Assembly (NCBI GenBank): GCA_949317995.1
Contig: OX439037.1
Coordinates: forward strand, 54,222,080-54,286,079
Direction: 5' to 3'
DNA length: 64,000 nucleotides
DNA from: Acholoe squamosa
Lineage: Eukaryota; Annelida; Polychaeta; Phyllodocida; Polynoidae
The position numbers and the translations under genes were made by a program. A model generated the notes under the pieces. The model was not told the origin of the DNA. It did no database searches and saw only the letters and a list, made by a program, of their open reading frames with translations. Of the stretch, positions 33,000-47,100 are shown one piece after another (positions within the stretch are counted from its first letter, which is position 1; each line of letters starts with the position of its first letter).

Positions 33000-34899
33000 T
33001 GACATTGACCACATACATGTATCAATAAAGAAGACATGATTATGTTAGGAACACAAGTCAAGGTTTAGCATTGGTATGTTATAAAAACGTGTACATGTAA
33101 ATACTAATAAATTACATGATAATAAATACAAAGCTATCTGCCACATTTTTCGATTTTCCAGACCCATATATAAGGCAGGCACTTTGAACCACGAAACCTT
33201 ATACCAAGTAATCTGAAGAAACACAATATTCTCCACTTCATTTCCTCTCACATTATAGATTGCATTCACCAATGGAAGCAGCTCATTACAATTATTGGAA
33301 GGGGTTGACGTTAGCACCTTGTAAAATGATGTTTATGGCTTTCAAGTTACTGAACAATCTCAGGACAGTGGTGCCACTGGTATTAGTAGACACACATTCC
33401 TGTGCTTAATTTATGGACCACACAATGCCTCAATATTCATGTTTATTGGTCGAAAATGATCAGCCAATACAGCGCTGGCGAGCTGACTCACCAGCACTGT
33501 AGTCTGTACGGACTCATAATGCCGACCCTTCGGGACTGTATTACCTCCGCTGGAGGCTATTGCAAAAAGAATCGGAAACGGATTCTCACTGTCGTAACTC
33601 ACCTTCCAGTTCCTGGTTGTTCTTCTGCTCAGAACCAACTTCCCACCTTACACTCAGAATCAATCCTTTTAGTGTGAGTCACACTGGGGAGCATTCCCTA
33701 ATTCCTGAAAACTTAAGAATCAATTCTATAACCCATTACCTTACTGCAAAACAGGGGAGAAGTCATTGCCTGAGGGTAGTCAGTACCCATCTGGGAATAG
33801 CAACTCCGACAGAATTGAATTCCTGTCCTTTCACAACACCCTCCAGGGTAATACAGTCCCGGCTTTGGCTCTTGCATCATGCGAACCAACACATAGGCCT
33901 AATGCTTTGTGATTAAAGCATTTCTCGGTTATCAAAAAAAGGTCAAAAGGGCACATGCAGACAATCAGTGATCCCAACGGTGTACTATCTTCAGCCGTCT
34001 GAACGCAATTCACTAGCACCAAATCCAATCAATAAGACACAGAGACACTACCCATTTCCTCTTTGTATAAGAGACGTAAATGCATTTTGTCATACAGAAG
34101 TTCACTATCAAGAATAACTATCAATACTTGCAAAGGGCATGAAGAACAACCCAGAACAGAAAAATCTATCTACCTATATACACATTTTAGGCATCAACAT
34201 GATGCCGATAAGGACCCTCATCATTAATGGTAAATATAAACGACTAGATTTGTTTTATTTAGTTATCATATATAAACCCTCAAATGCAGACCAATTTGGT
34301 TCATACCTGCTTGTATCCCGCTTGTACTAAAATGATATTCGATAGTATAATTTCCTCCCTCGTTACATGCACGATTTTGTGAAATTGACACCATAATGGA
34401 GTTCTGCAATTTCACAAAATGCTACGAGAGCATTTGATTATGCCCTATGATCACTAGTGACCACTCTATGCGCCCCACGGGCCTATAACCCTTGCAGTGC
34501 TATGGCAGCTATACCTATTCCTATATAGCTACTCATACAAATTTACAATGTCCTGTCTTGCATACAGATCTGTTATAAGAAAGGAGATTGGGGGTTCGCT
34601 AACTTCTGTAACTTTCTGGCACGACTTGGAGAGGTCTTACAATAAAACTTTTGAAATAGCTCCCTACAATAAAGTTCCTGCTATGACTAAGGCACTCTTC
34701 TGATAAATCTATTAGGTAATGGATCAATTGGTGGATCACGTCCCCCATAATGCTGCAGCGTTCCCTATAACATACTTTACAGCAAGACTCACCGATATGT
34801 CTCACTTAATTATTCAGACTAAACATTACTACCACTTATCATATGGATGGATCCTGATCCGAGCACATTCCTGAAAAATCAATGGATGAAAGACAATAA
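33000..34899. other. No gene recognised; 3' flank of the ITIH-like gene
   Basis: One hairpin-bearing module (33468-33560) resembles those at 13186 and 63212. No exon fits the reading frame of either neighbour. Confidence 0.35.
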
Positions 34900-35198
34900 C
34901 TAGCTCTCCAAATGATGTTTCAAAATCCCCTTTTTCGCCAAACTTGGTGGTGGCTTCTTATAGCTGATATGGGGCACCAAATAATCAAGATGGCGACCAT
35001 CGAGCAATTTGCGGCCATTGTTGTGGACAAACCAGCAGGGCACCACTTCTCGGTTTGCCAAGTTCTCGCGATGACCTGCACTAACCTCTATAGATGGCCT
35101 CTGATTAGATTGGTTGGAGAAATATAGTGTGGCGTTGCTCTTCGGTTGAACCTCAAGGATGTCCTTGTTAACATTAATTACCAGCTGCTTAAACTGAC
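34900..35198 (-). CDS. ITIH-like gene, terminal exon
   Basis: It has no Met-initiated ORF of its own and was found by phase and homology. The acceptor is CTATTTCAG. Two bases complete a Gly codon, then 98 codons and TAG (34900-34902). The motif [20 protein letters not shown] followed by YLVPHI is the conserved C-terminal block of ITIH proteins. The tail ([11 protein letters not shown]) is basic. Confidence 0.88.
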
Positions 35199-38100
35199 CT
35201 GAAATAGAATAAAGCTTTGACGTTAGAAATATTATCTCCTAGAATGTACAACTCCATTATGGAGTGGCAGTGACGAAGCCTGACGATAGAAGTTCAAGTG
35301 GATTGAAAGGCTCAGTGCAGAGTCCCGAGGAGTCAAACCTAGATGGCTGATGATACAGTATTCCTCTGCAGGACACCACAGATTAAAGCAGTAGTGGTCC
35401 AGTAGTAGAGTAGTGTGACATCGGTATACATGCAGTGGCAGATCAATATGTCTGAAATATGTAAATAAGGTGCAGTAGTTGATCAGTAGTCTACTGATTT
35501 AGTACTGCTACAGCCCCATATACAGTGCAGTAGACCACTGCAGATCCACTGCTTAGGACAGAAAGAAGTACTAAAAGAGTGTCTATAAAGTAATCAGAAG
35601 GACTGAAGATGAAGTCCCCCCAGAAGCAAAACAACCTTTCATTGGTAGGTCAGGTAGTAGGAGCAATGCATAAAAAAGCGACAGTAGTGAAACAGTGGAC
35701 ACTTTTTTAGTACTTCTTCCAGCCCCAGCAGCTTTAATCTGTGGTGTCTGGCAGAAGTATAGCAGTGGGTACTGAAACACCACTGTTCCACATACTGATG
35801 TGGTACTTAAATACTACTGCTAGACTACACTGTTCATATACTGTTTTGTACTATTTTTCCACTGCATTCTGGTCCGGGACCTGCGTGCAAAGTTTTTTTT
35901 TTTAAATTTTAAACCCTTCCACGCCATAAAGCAGGATTTGCACACAAATCCCATAGAGTAACAGAAATCCAGGGGTGAAAGAGTTTTAAGATGGGATGGT
36001 GCTAGCTCAGGACCTGAACTCTCATATCCGGGCTGTTTGTGATTTTGGGATTGTTATGCAGTATTATTGTCGTATGTGCTCAGAGATTATGTGCAAATTA
36101 TGTCTGTATATGACCCTCGACAGGGCAATATGGACCTTTTTGAGCCTTTAAATAATCATCGACTTAATCGGCAAGGGTTATTCGGATGAGGGTCTCGTCC
36201 GAATAAGCACCTTATTCAGACAATATTTTCTGAGAAACAGGGCATAAAATCAGAAAATCTTATATATTGAGAAATGGGACAATATTGGGGGTATAAGAAA
36301 CGGGACATATGAGTATTTTCTAAGACACAAGACAAACTTATTTGCCTTATCTAAGACACGGGACTTATAAATACATTTTTAAGACACAGAGCAACAGAAT
36401 ATACTGTCCTGTGTCTTAGATACTCTACACAGTCCCGTTTCTTAGATGTTATAATATATGGTCCCTTGTCTATATACTTTGAATAGTCCTGTGTCTTAGG
36501 TTTTCCTGTATGGTCCCGTTTCTTAGAAAATCTCGTCCGTATAAGATCCTTACACGGACGAGACCCTCGTCCGAATATCATCGGCCGACATAATAACAGT
36601 GGGGACCCTCATTACTTGCAGCTTGTGTAGCCTGCAATAAAGCATCTGGAGGGTGTTGCTCCTATTGTACACAGAGCTGTGAGTATGTGCCCTCTTTTCC
36701 AAACAAGTCGTGCACTGCTTCATCTAAGTACTTGCACTCACCACATTAGTCTGAAAAGTCACCTGCCTTGTTCAAAAAAGAGAGAGCTGCACTACCAGGT
36801 ACCTACTCATGTCACATGCTCTATAGTTTATTATACTGACTGACTTCTCCCAACTAGGTACCTACTCAAATCCCCCTTTTTTGCACCATACTTGAATCAC
36901 CACTTGTGAGCAACAAAAGGGACAAGTTACAGCTACATGAAAAGAAAGGACTGGAAACAATTAGGGCATTTTTAGCCAGCTCTTCCCTTTACTATAGGAG
37001 CAACACCCTGCTGTTGTTACAACACTCTGTCTGGGCACATCACTGCCTCAGTAGGCATGTATAGTAGATATGTAATACTATATTCCCTATGTAGATAGAT
37101 TCAATGTATACCTACCTAAGAGTCCATGTGCCTCATCTGACAGCCCCTCATCGTTCTCCACATAGAAACCAAGGAAGCTGACCTTGACTGGATGGTCCTC
37201 CCTCACCAGATGACGCATAACTATAAAGTCGGTGCTGCCCCCTATACTGACCTTCATCTTGTTTTTAGCTACCATGGTATAGCTAATGTCTCCATGAGTC
37301 ACTGTGGTATTCCTCCTCCAGTTAATGTCTATTTTACCATGGCGGATCTTGGTAGGGCTGAAGACGAGGGCTGTGGAGCCGTGGTGAAGAGCAATTTTAC
37401 CAAAGTAGGTTAAGGGTTTCACCTTTTTCAACAGGGCATTGGTAAAGGTCTTCTTGCCAACGATTAATCCATTCACAATGATATCTGCAAAGTGAAAAGG
37501 TGAGGTTTTAGACATGAAAATAACATTGTCATCTTTACTGTGCCACCCAGACAAAGATTGCTTATGCCTATTCGTGCTACATAAGCCATTATTGGCACTG
37601 AACACACGTGTGGATGATTTCTGGACAATTATTGAATTGTGAGTAGACTATACCTCCAAATATCTCCAAAGTTTTAGAAAGTTCCTATCACAGGGGCAAT
37701 GAATAAAACATAATATCTAAAGAATAGAATGCATAAAGCTAATGCGTATCATATTGTATTGAATGAAAAAATAAACTAGATGAAATATGATACATCCAGA
37801 AAGAGAGGGATAGAATAAAACCTGCCCTCAGTATACCTGTTTTGGGGTCATAGACAAGACTAAAGATCTGTCCGGGTATTCCCATAACATCAAAGCAGAT
37901 TGGTGCGGCTGACCCCCTGATATTGACGATAAAGTGAGGGTCACTGTCAGCTGGAAGAAAAAGATCTTATCAACAGATGTAATAACTAATATACTAATTG
38001 TAGAGTGACATTCGTTCATGTTGCCTTGTATCATACATATTGTTGGATTATAACCTTACGATCGTGTATCGGCGATGTATGCGGTAATCCAAAGTATGGA

Positions 38101-41100
38101 AATAAATAAATCTTTTTACATCGAACGAAAGAGGGTAGACCTCAAGGTTAAAACGTAACAGAGCTCTGGGTAGAGAATATCTGTTGACTCCTGAGAATGG
38201 GCCTCCTAGAAAAGTCAGGTTTCAACATCACTAACAAATAAAAAAGAATTGTGAGCTGGGTGGTTTAATTTGCTTTTTTGGTAGTGAATCTGAGTCACAT
38301 GTTACATTAGTACCGGAGTATCCAGCATAGGGTAGATTTAGCTTAGGATGTCCCTGTATGCTACCTTGAGACGTCTATCCCTGAAAATGGCATTAAACCT
38401 TCAGTTCAAACACACTTAGAACAATATGTTCAATGTGTGAAATTGAAGTAGCATTTATAAGAGTCACTCACCAAATGATCTTGACCCTGAGGTATACCGT
38501 GACATGGAGGGGCCCCGAGATCTACCTCCACCACGGGACTTGGGCAGTGTTGGTCGGTAGGCGTGGATGGCAGGGGCACTGGTAGCGGGTACTGCTGTGA
38601 TAAAACATCAAATTCTATCTGTAGATAGTATTCGCCTTGGTTTTATATGCACATTAATTTACAGGAGAAAATTGCGAGCCGAATCACCTCTACCTCCGTC
38701 CAATGTCTTATTCATGAATAAGACATTGGGCGTGGGTATCTGTAGGATATGAGTGAAGCTTATGTACCTTTAGCATCCACAGGTGCGTCTGAATCCTCCA
38801 CCTCCTCTATCTCCTCCTTCTCCGGCTTCACCACCACCATGGAGGTAAGAGGGGTCACGAAATGGTACTACAAAGAGAACACAGGAGGACAAAAGGTCAG
38901 TCTGCGGATGAGAAGAAAACAATCACAGTCGTCTCAGGTTTGGCCACATCATACATCGGCAATGCTACAGCGTTTAGAAACATTTTCCATCTAACTTGGG
39001 AAAATGTAAACTGCAGCTTCCTATTTTTCTCACAATTCACAGATTCTATGATGCATGACTTTCACACCTTTAGGGAGAGGTCGAGTGCCTTCTGTTTGAG
39101 CTGCTCCTTTTCCTCTGCTGAGGTGCTTTCTATCCGCTTCTTGAGCAGCATCTTAATGGTCAAGTAGGCCCACATCCGCTCTACGTTGTTCTGTAATCCC
39201 GCTGCAGAGGGCGCCTCGGATGGTTCCTGGTCGGACACCATGGTAGTGAGAACATGCGACCAAGGACCGTCTACCGAGTTAGCATTCACCTGGTGGGGTA
39301 AACAGGAAATATGGTCAGGCTCACCCATCAAAGATAGGGAACATGATTGTACACATGATTCTTTAAATGGCATTAAGATGCCAGAAAGGCCAAACCGAAA
39401 GGCGACCAAGTTATCAATACTTTGTTTCTATTTAAAAGCCTGAGGTTATCGGAGTTTTCCCTTGCTCTCGCAACAATATCGAGAATTCTTGGGCTTCCCT
39501 TTGAGTGCAGATTATCAAACTGCGCCGGAATCTAAACTTGCCTACATATATACAATATATTCCTCACCTGGGCTTTGAGTACCGCGGTATCATTCTCCTT
39601 GAGTTGTCCTGTAATGATAATCTCTCCGCCATCAAAGTAGTTAATGTACCTAGTCTGTGTGAGGGTGTCCACATCTGCTCCGTCATCCAGGTATGTCACC
39701 TGTACCTGTGACAGGGTAGGTGTACCGATCTCAGCGTAGAAGCCAGACAACTGCAGGGCTGCATCGGCATCTGCATAGATCTTACGGGCAAAACCATTGT
39801 TCTGAAAGGCAAGAGGAGAATTTGATAACCTCTCATGGCAGATGTTTGACCTGATATAAGAGACCCTGCTGTGCGACCCACTCAGCCATCTCCTATACTA
39901 CTTACAACCACATCTGCTTCACTACTCATACGACCCCATCTCATATCCCACTTGGCATAGAAACGTTTGTTTTTTTTACGGTAAAAAACGTTTTTATTGG
40001 TTTCCCTATTGATTATTTGGTTGAAAATTGGTTTAAAAACATGGGATACTACTCTCACACTTATCTGTTACACTTCTCACACTCACCCATCTCCTATACC
40101 ACTTAGACCTCCATCTGCTACAGTACTAATAGCCCCTTTTCTCACACTACCCATACACACATCTCCTATCCTACTTACACCCCCCCCCATCTGCTACACT
40201 GCTCATGTATACCCCCCTTTTCCGACACTACCCATACACACATCTCCTATCCTACTTACACCCCCCCCCCATCTGCTACACTGCTCATGTAAACCCCCCT
40301 TTTCTCACACTACCCATACACACATCTCCTATATTACTTACACCCCCATCTTCTATACTACTCACAGCTCTACATCCTACACTACTCATCCTTTGCAGAA
40401 CTCACAGCCCTAATTTCCTACACTGCTCACACACCTGATTCCTATACTACTCAGACTCCTTTCTCCAACACAACTCCTGTCCCTAATAACCTTTTTACTC
40501 ACACACGCTCTTGTACTACTTATAACCCCTATTTCCTAAACTTCTTACACAGGCCTCCATTACATACACTTCCCACACCCCCATTTCTTACACTGCTCAC
40601 ACCCAACCATTCCCTACACTACTCACACACCCCATTCCCTACACTACTCCCACCCCCATTTCCTACACTACTCACACCCCCATTTCCTACACTACTAACA
40701 ACCCAATTTCTTACACTACTCACACCCTATTTCCTACACTACTAACACCCCCAATTCTTGCTCTACTCACGCCCCCATTCTCTACACTACTCCCACCCCC
40801 ATTTCCTACACTACTCACACCCCCATTTCCTACACTACTAACAACCCAATTTCTTACACTACTCACACCCTATTTCCTACACTACTAACACCCCCAATTC
40901 TTGCTCTACTCACGCCCCCATTCCCTACACTACTCAAACCCCCATTTCCTACACTACTCACAACCTCATTCCTTACACTACTCTCACCCCCATTTCCTCC
41001 ACTACTAACACCCTCGATTTATTGCACTACTCACTCCATCGTTCAGTACACTACTCACACCCCCATTTCCTACACTACTAACAACCCAATTTCGTACACT

Positions 41101-44100
41101 ACTCTCACCCATTTCCTACACTACTCACAACCCCATTCCCTACACTACTCACACCCCTATTTCCTACACTACTCACAACCCCATTCCCTACACTACTCAC
41201 ACCCCCATTCCCTACACTACTAAAACCCCTGAATTTCCTACACTACTCACAACCCCATTTCTTACACTACTCATACCTACATCCCCAACAGTATCATACT
41301 CACACACTCATCTCCTATACTACCCACACATGTATGTGCTATACTACTTACACCCCCATCTTCTATACTACTTACAAACCCATCTGCTAAACTAAACTAC
41401 TCACACTCTACTTCTCTTACTCACACCTCAATTTGCTACACTACTCTCACTTTTCTCTTTGGCAAAAGGATGACCTCTCACTGAACAGAAGCTTTATCTA
41501 CCTGTAATGACAGTTTGGTGAGGAAGGGGAAGTTGACGCCTGTTCCAAAGCCAAGTGAGAAGAGTGTGAACCTCTGCTGGTTGAGGGTCCTCATGTTGTT
41601 GATGATGATGTTTGGGTTGGTCTGCCCTGAGGTGGGCTGGCCGTCAGTCAGGAAGACAATGAGAGAGGTAGATGGTAGGGAGGTGGTGTTCTGTGTGTCT
41701 GAGTGAAGCTGTAACATCTCTGTAGCCCTCTGCAGTGCCGTGTCAATGTTGGTACCTGTGGGGGAACAGTCAGAGATAAGGGTGCCAATATATATGGGTA
41801 GTTTATCAACAGGGACAGCACATGCTGACTATGTATCAGATACGCCTTCTTACTCCATCTAGGCAAATAAGTGCCAATTTGATTGAATGACAGCATGAAG
41901 GGCTGATTCTCAAAATAAAAGCCATATAACAGGTGATTGCTTTAAATAGGTGGTAAGTAGTTTGCTATTTTACTAAGTGTACGGGACTGTTCTAATAACG
42001 AATTTCTTTTTACACATTCTTTCGGACATTTTCTTTTTGTACATTCACTGGCTAGTAGCACCTCCTCGAGATGAACTAGTATTATGCTTACCTCCACTGG
42101 CCCTTCTTCGGTTGATCCACTTTTTGGCGGCCTCTTTATTGTCATTAGTGGCTGGTACCAGGCCGCCTTCCTTCCAGTAGGCCATGAAGTCACTGAAGTG
42201 CATGATGTTGAAGTGGTCCAGGGGACGCAGCTCAGACAGGATCCTCTGTAGATTGACAATAGTTAACCCTTTATATGTATTATTATAACTGTGGTCGTCA
42301 TGATACATGAATACAGCCCTTCTGAATCGATGTTCCAGGCCCAGGAGTTCTTTCATTCATTATGCCGACCAATCGGATTGATGAAATCCTGAAGGTTCGG
42401 CAGAATGCAGCAGGTGCAGAAAAGCGTCGGTGCATCTTGCCAACAAAGAAACAGAATGCCTGAAACCCTTCAAGGGTTAATGTCATTGGAAGGGTTTTAC
42501 TGACTTTTCAATGACTGGTTTTGTAATGGTACCATGTATCGTAGACCTATCGGTACTGTAATAATTGAACTACGCTAGGGGTAGGAAAGGTATAGGAAAT
42601 GTCCAAATATATAATCTAAAAGAAATACTTGTACTCCTTGTCCTTGCTATTAATATACAATAATAGTAGTTTTCCCACCTGCATAGCTGTCTTGACCTGG
42701 CCCAGCTTCATGTGCAGCATAGAGCCACTGGTGTCCAGTACAAACATGATGTTCTTGGGGCTGGGAGGTAGACCATCAGGGGCAAGGTAGTGCACAAAGT
42801 AGCCATCCACGATCTGAAATGTAGTCGCAGTGTTATATAGTCCTAAATGGTGGGGTGACAAACATTTATTGATTCCATCCATAGTAATAAGCGATCCATA
42901 GATAAAATCAGATATAAGCTCATAAGGAATACTGAGAGGATCCACTGTAAATTAGCTGTCACAAGTTTGGTATTGATCCCATAGCATGCAAAGTGTCCCA
43001 ATAGGGCACCAGTGTAGTACTAGTAGAGATTATATCAGGGGACAGCCTCACCCAGATAATTATACGTGGTTTAGGTTAGAATTGGAACAGTTGCTTTCTT
43101 CATTGGTGTACCTCTTATGAATAATATGGATCAGAGCAAAGCGAGTAGCCTTCAACCAGATGCTAAATAGGCTTCTAAAGTCCTGATTTACTAAGTAACA
43201 CATGTTATTATCTAAAGTCACCAAATGACAAAGTAAAGTCATGCCTGTCCCACCTGTAGTTCCCCTGCGTCCCTTGTCCTGACCACGTCATACTCTACAA
43301 TAAAGCGGGCAGCCAGACCAGCCAGGGCCCTCTCCTTCTGCTGCTCAGGTGTGGGGCGGTACACGATACGGGCCTTGTTAGGGGACGGACGGGTGATGAT
43401 GGCAAAGGGGTTGTCTGCTGTAAGATATAGAATAGGGAAAGTTATTACTATTGCATTTGACAGTAGGCCTATGTGAATCGATCCTTTGTAATGTCCATTG
43501 ATGTGCCTTGGCCTTACGTTGGTCTTATTGCCACAATCACCAGGAATTCTATCATATGGCATGTACCTGAGATACCTATCATAATGCACCGTAGTGTAAT
43601 AACTATGGTTCTATGTCTTACCTCTGTAACTGAGTTGGGTTATACATACCTTCCACACATCACAATAACTATGAGATATAGCGTAGTAAGAGACAGAAAG
43701 CATGGAATGTGCAAATGTATATGTTCACTAAATCCAGATTGACAGAATGTTTGCCAAGAAGACATTTAGCCACATTACAGGAATCACGAAGCCATTTATA
43801 TTGTGCTGATGTGTAAATCGCATCATTTATTCAATTAAGGTGCACGCCTAATGGACTTTGGCGATACATTTAGAATAGAATCTTCTATGATCAAGTCAGA
43901 GCATGAAATGCCATGTATACATGTTGTCTATTTCGTATTATAAGAGTGTTCTGACTGATAATAGCGAATACTTTTAAGGAAAAGCATGCCTTCCTGACCT
44001 GGATTTCCAGCTGCTTGTAATTAAGAAACAATCAATGTGTTTAATATTCAACATGTTGATTTTCTTTAGCAATGTCTCAGCCGATTATGATTGAAAAAAA

Positions 44101-47100
44101 AAACACGCAAGGCACATTGGACTCCAGTAAGCTTACAGATAATGCTTTGGGATCTTACCTTATCAAAAGAAAATCAGTCAACACTATTCATTTCTTAGCA
44201 ATTTCAAGTCAACATGTCTATGGAATATGGTTCACTCAATGATTAGAGAATAGACAATGACTTTCTTCACATTGAGACTGTCTGCTGTCTTATAATGCAC
44301 GAATGCATCTGAGTATATTAAAGGACAACAGGCAGTCAGGATGTGAAGAAGGAGTTATCTATTGTCTTTATAAAAGTTGTACATTCCTTCCAAACAATTA
44401 AGTATCCAATCAAGGTATGTCTAGACCAATTAATGGTACTTGACTTGTTACTGCTATGCTGACCTTGCTCAGGTGTGCACTACACTCCTATAATGCACTC
44501 AAGGTCACTTCTACCATGACGCAGAGTACTGCCAGCCGTTTTATGAATCTTATTTAATGACATAAAGATGGAATAATGTCAAATGCTCAGATATATCATA
44601 TGAAGTTATATTTATATGACAAAGGGTCATGATTAGGCTTAGTACTCATAAAAGCAATAAACCAGTATATCTAACACGAGTTACTCACTGTGAGCGCCTA
44701 TCTCGTTGAGCAGCTGGCCCCGTCTGTCAGGTACATGTAGGTAAGTAAGGTCCCTAGACTCGTGCACATTGACGACCACCTGGAGGTCGGGTATCACCCT
44801 TCCAGGGTCTATGTGCACCACATGGTTATAGACACCCAGACGACGGGACAACATTTCCTGATACACCAGCACGAAGGTCACCTTACTTTCAGACGCCACA
44901 TTCACAGACACTTGGAACTTATTGGTATCTCGAGGTCTGTAAATAAAAGGGTCGTTCATATCGTTCGTGATTCATCAGTTCTATGTTTTATCATAGGAGG
45001 CTCATGGATGTCGCTGAGTCAGGATTTTATTTTTAAAGAATTATCAACTGTCAAAGTGAGAATACCTATACTACTACTACTTGACCGTCGAACAGTCTGG
45101 ACAGGTGATTAGCAGAAAAGCATTTGATGTTCTCATCGCCCATGTTAACTGTGCTTTCAATAACGAGGAAACCCGAAGGTAATGATTAGCAAAGTGTACG
45201 TCTCGAGAGGGTCTTGCCAAAAATGAAACGTAAACCAAAAAGGAAAACGTGCACATTTTTGTATTGCTAAAAGATTGTCTTGATAATCGTTAAGATAAAA
45301 CATGCACATTTTCTGACACCTCAAAAAAGGTTTTCCATGCATTCTGCTGTAATTCTTTTGTCAATACCCCGGGTCAATACTATGAAAATGAATTAGACCA
45401 TACATGTTTTCCTCAGTGCTCTCTGAAAAAGAAATATAGAGGATCTTCCTCGTTATCTTTTCGCAAGACCCTCCTGGAAGAGACACCCGACCTCGCCTAT
45501 AGGCTACCACTGTAAGATCTTACATGAACCTTTACAATTTACTTACGTAGCAGCCACGTGACCAGCCGACTCGCCTCGTTTTCGTGCAGCGTCGTATGTC
45601 TTTTTAGCTGCCTCCTTTTCCTTGACCAGCCCCGGGTAGGGCACATCGTCAATAATCCTGCAATAAAGGAGAGGATAATTTCTATGAAAACTATAACAAA
45701 TGCTTAACGGCTACAAAGAGAGTGCATGGAACATTACGTAGCATTACATTTAAGAATCCCCAGGAGGGTTTTTCCTAATAGCGATAATTCACATCATTGT
45801 GAAATACCCTCTAGTGCTAACATGTTGGATATACCCATGTGGTGATCCTATGTCAGCAATTTTTACATCGGGAAAGGGGCTCCGCGCTCATTTAAAGAGG
45901 TTTGCCGTTAGCTTTACTTACATGGTGAAGTTGGAGATGAAGGCACCTTTAGGTAGGATCACATTGAAGGAGGCCTCTGCAGCATACGTTAGCTTGTTCC
46001 TCAACTTACTGGTGATGACTGTTGTAGCGAACCGGAAGGAGATATCTGACCTTATATCCATTTGGTACACCTCCAGGCCATCAATCGGTGTCACCTGAAC
46101 ATGAGGTAGTGTATAAGGATAATTCATTGTTTAATTTGCAATATAAAATCTGGAAACTATGTCGCACTATTAATGTCCCCAAAATTATATCTTTCTGATC
46201 TACCTAATTAATTCTCTTGAGAAAGAAGCAACTTTTAATTATTTATCGCCGAACCATTATTCAGAGTTTGGGAACAAATGCCAAGGCATATCAAAGTTGG
46301 TGTGAAGCCATGTGTCTGATATACTCTATAAGTGGATATCTGAGTGGCATTGCCTACTCACATCAGTGACTGTCTCTGCTGTGGTGGTTGCTGTATAGTG
46401 GGCTGTGGTACCACTAGAGGGTGCCCTGGTGGGGTCTATCTGATTCCGTGTACTACGTCTGACAGGGTTCTGTTTTAACGTCCTAAACAGATTCTCCAGC
46501 TCCGCAGTCAAAGCCCCCTGTTTACGGAGCTCCTTCTCATAGGCCTAAAACACAGGTTTAATCAAAATGGCATAATAGGCATCTATTTAACTTTGGTGAA
46601 TGCAATATTTGGAATTGGCGATATACATGTAATAAACGTTAATAACATAGCTGAAGGTTGTCTTATCAACCTAGCCATGTCATCCTGTTATCGACATTAT
46701 CTACTTGCTTTTGGATATTCGCATTTAATCAAACATATATATTTTGGCATGGATGTTCTGGTTATGCTAACATGCATACAACGATGATATCAATAATAGC
46801 ATTTACAATATCACTATGCAGTGTGAGTTTAGACTATATCTCTAGTTTTATGCACTACAGTTGACTACATATGGTTTACTATGATAGATGACTATACATA
46901 CTACATAGAACAATTAGGAGGTATAAAGAGGCTAGGCTCTACATTGTTACATTTATGTGTTAAACGTGGACAAACTTCAGAAATACCCTGTAAGGATAAC
47001 ACATCTTTCGTTAGACTATATTAAAGTAGGATTTGACAAAGCAAGACGTCGTTATGATACTGAGTGCCTCGTTTTCATACCCTCTACCACGCCTAGGCAG

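Noticed and set aside
32603..33018. Open frames of Tyr-Ile and Met-Tyr-Val repeats on both strands
   Set aside because: They are translations of a TA/CATA microsatellite.
40055..41440. Regular short repeats resembling a CRISPR array, and Pro/His-rich ORFs within
   Set aside because: Units are contiguous with no unique spacers, in an intron of an animal gene; this is a minisatellite and the ORFs are by-products.
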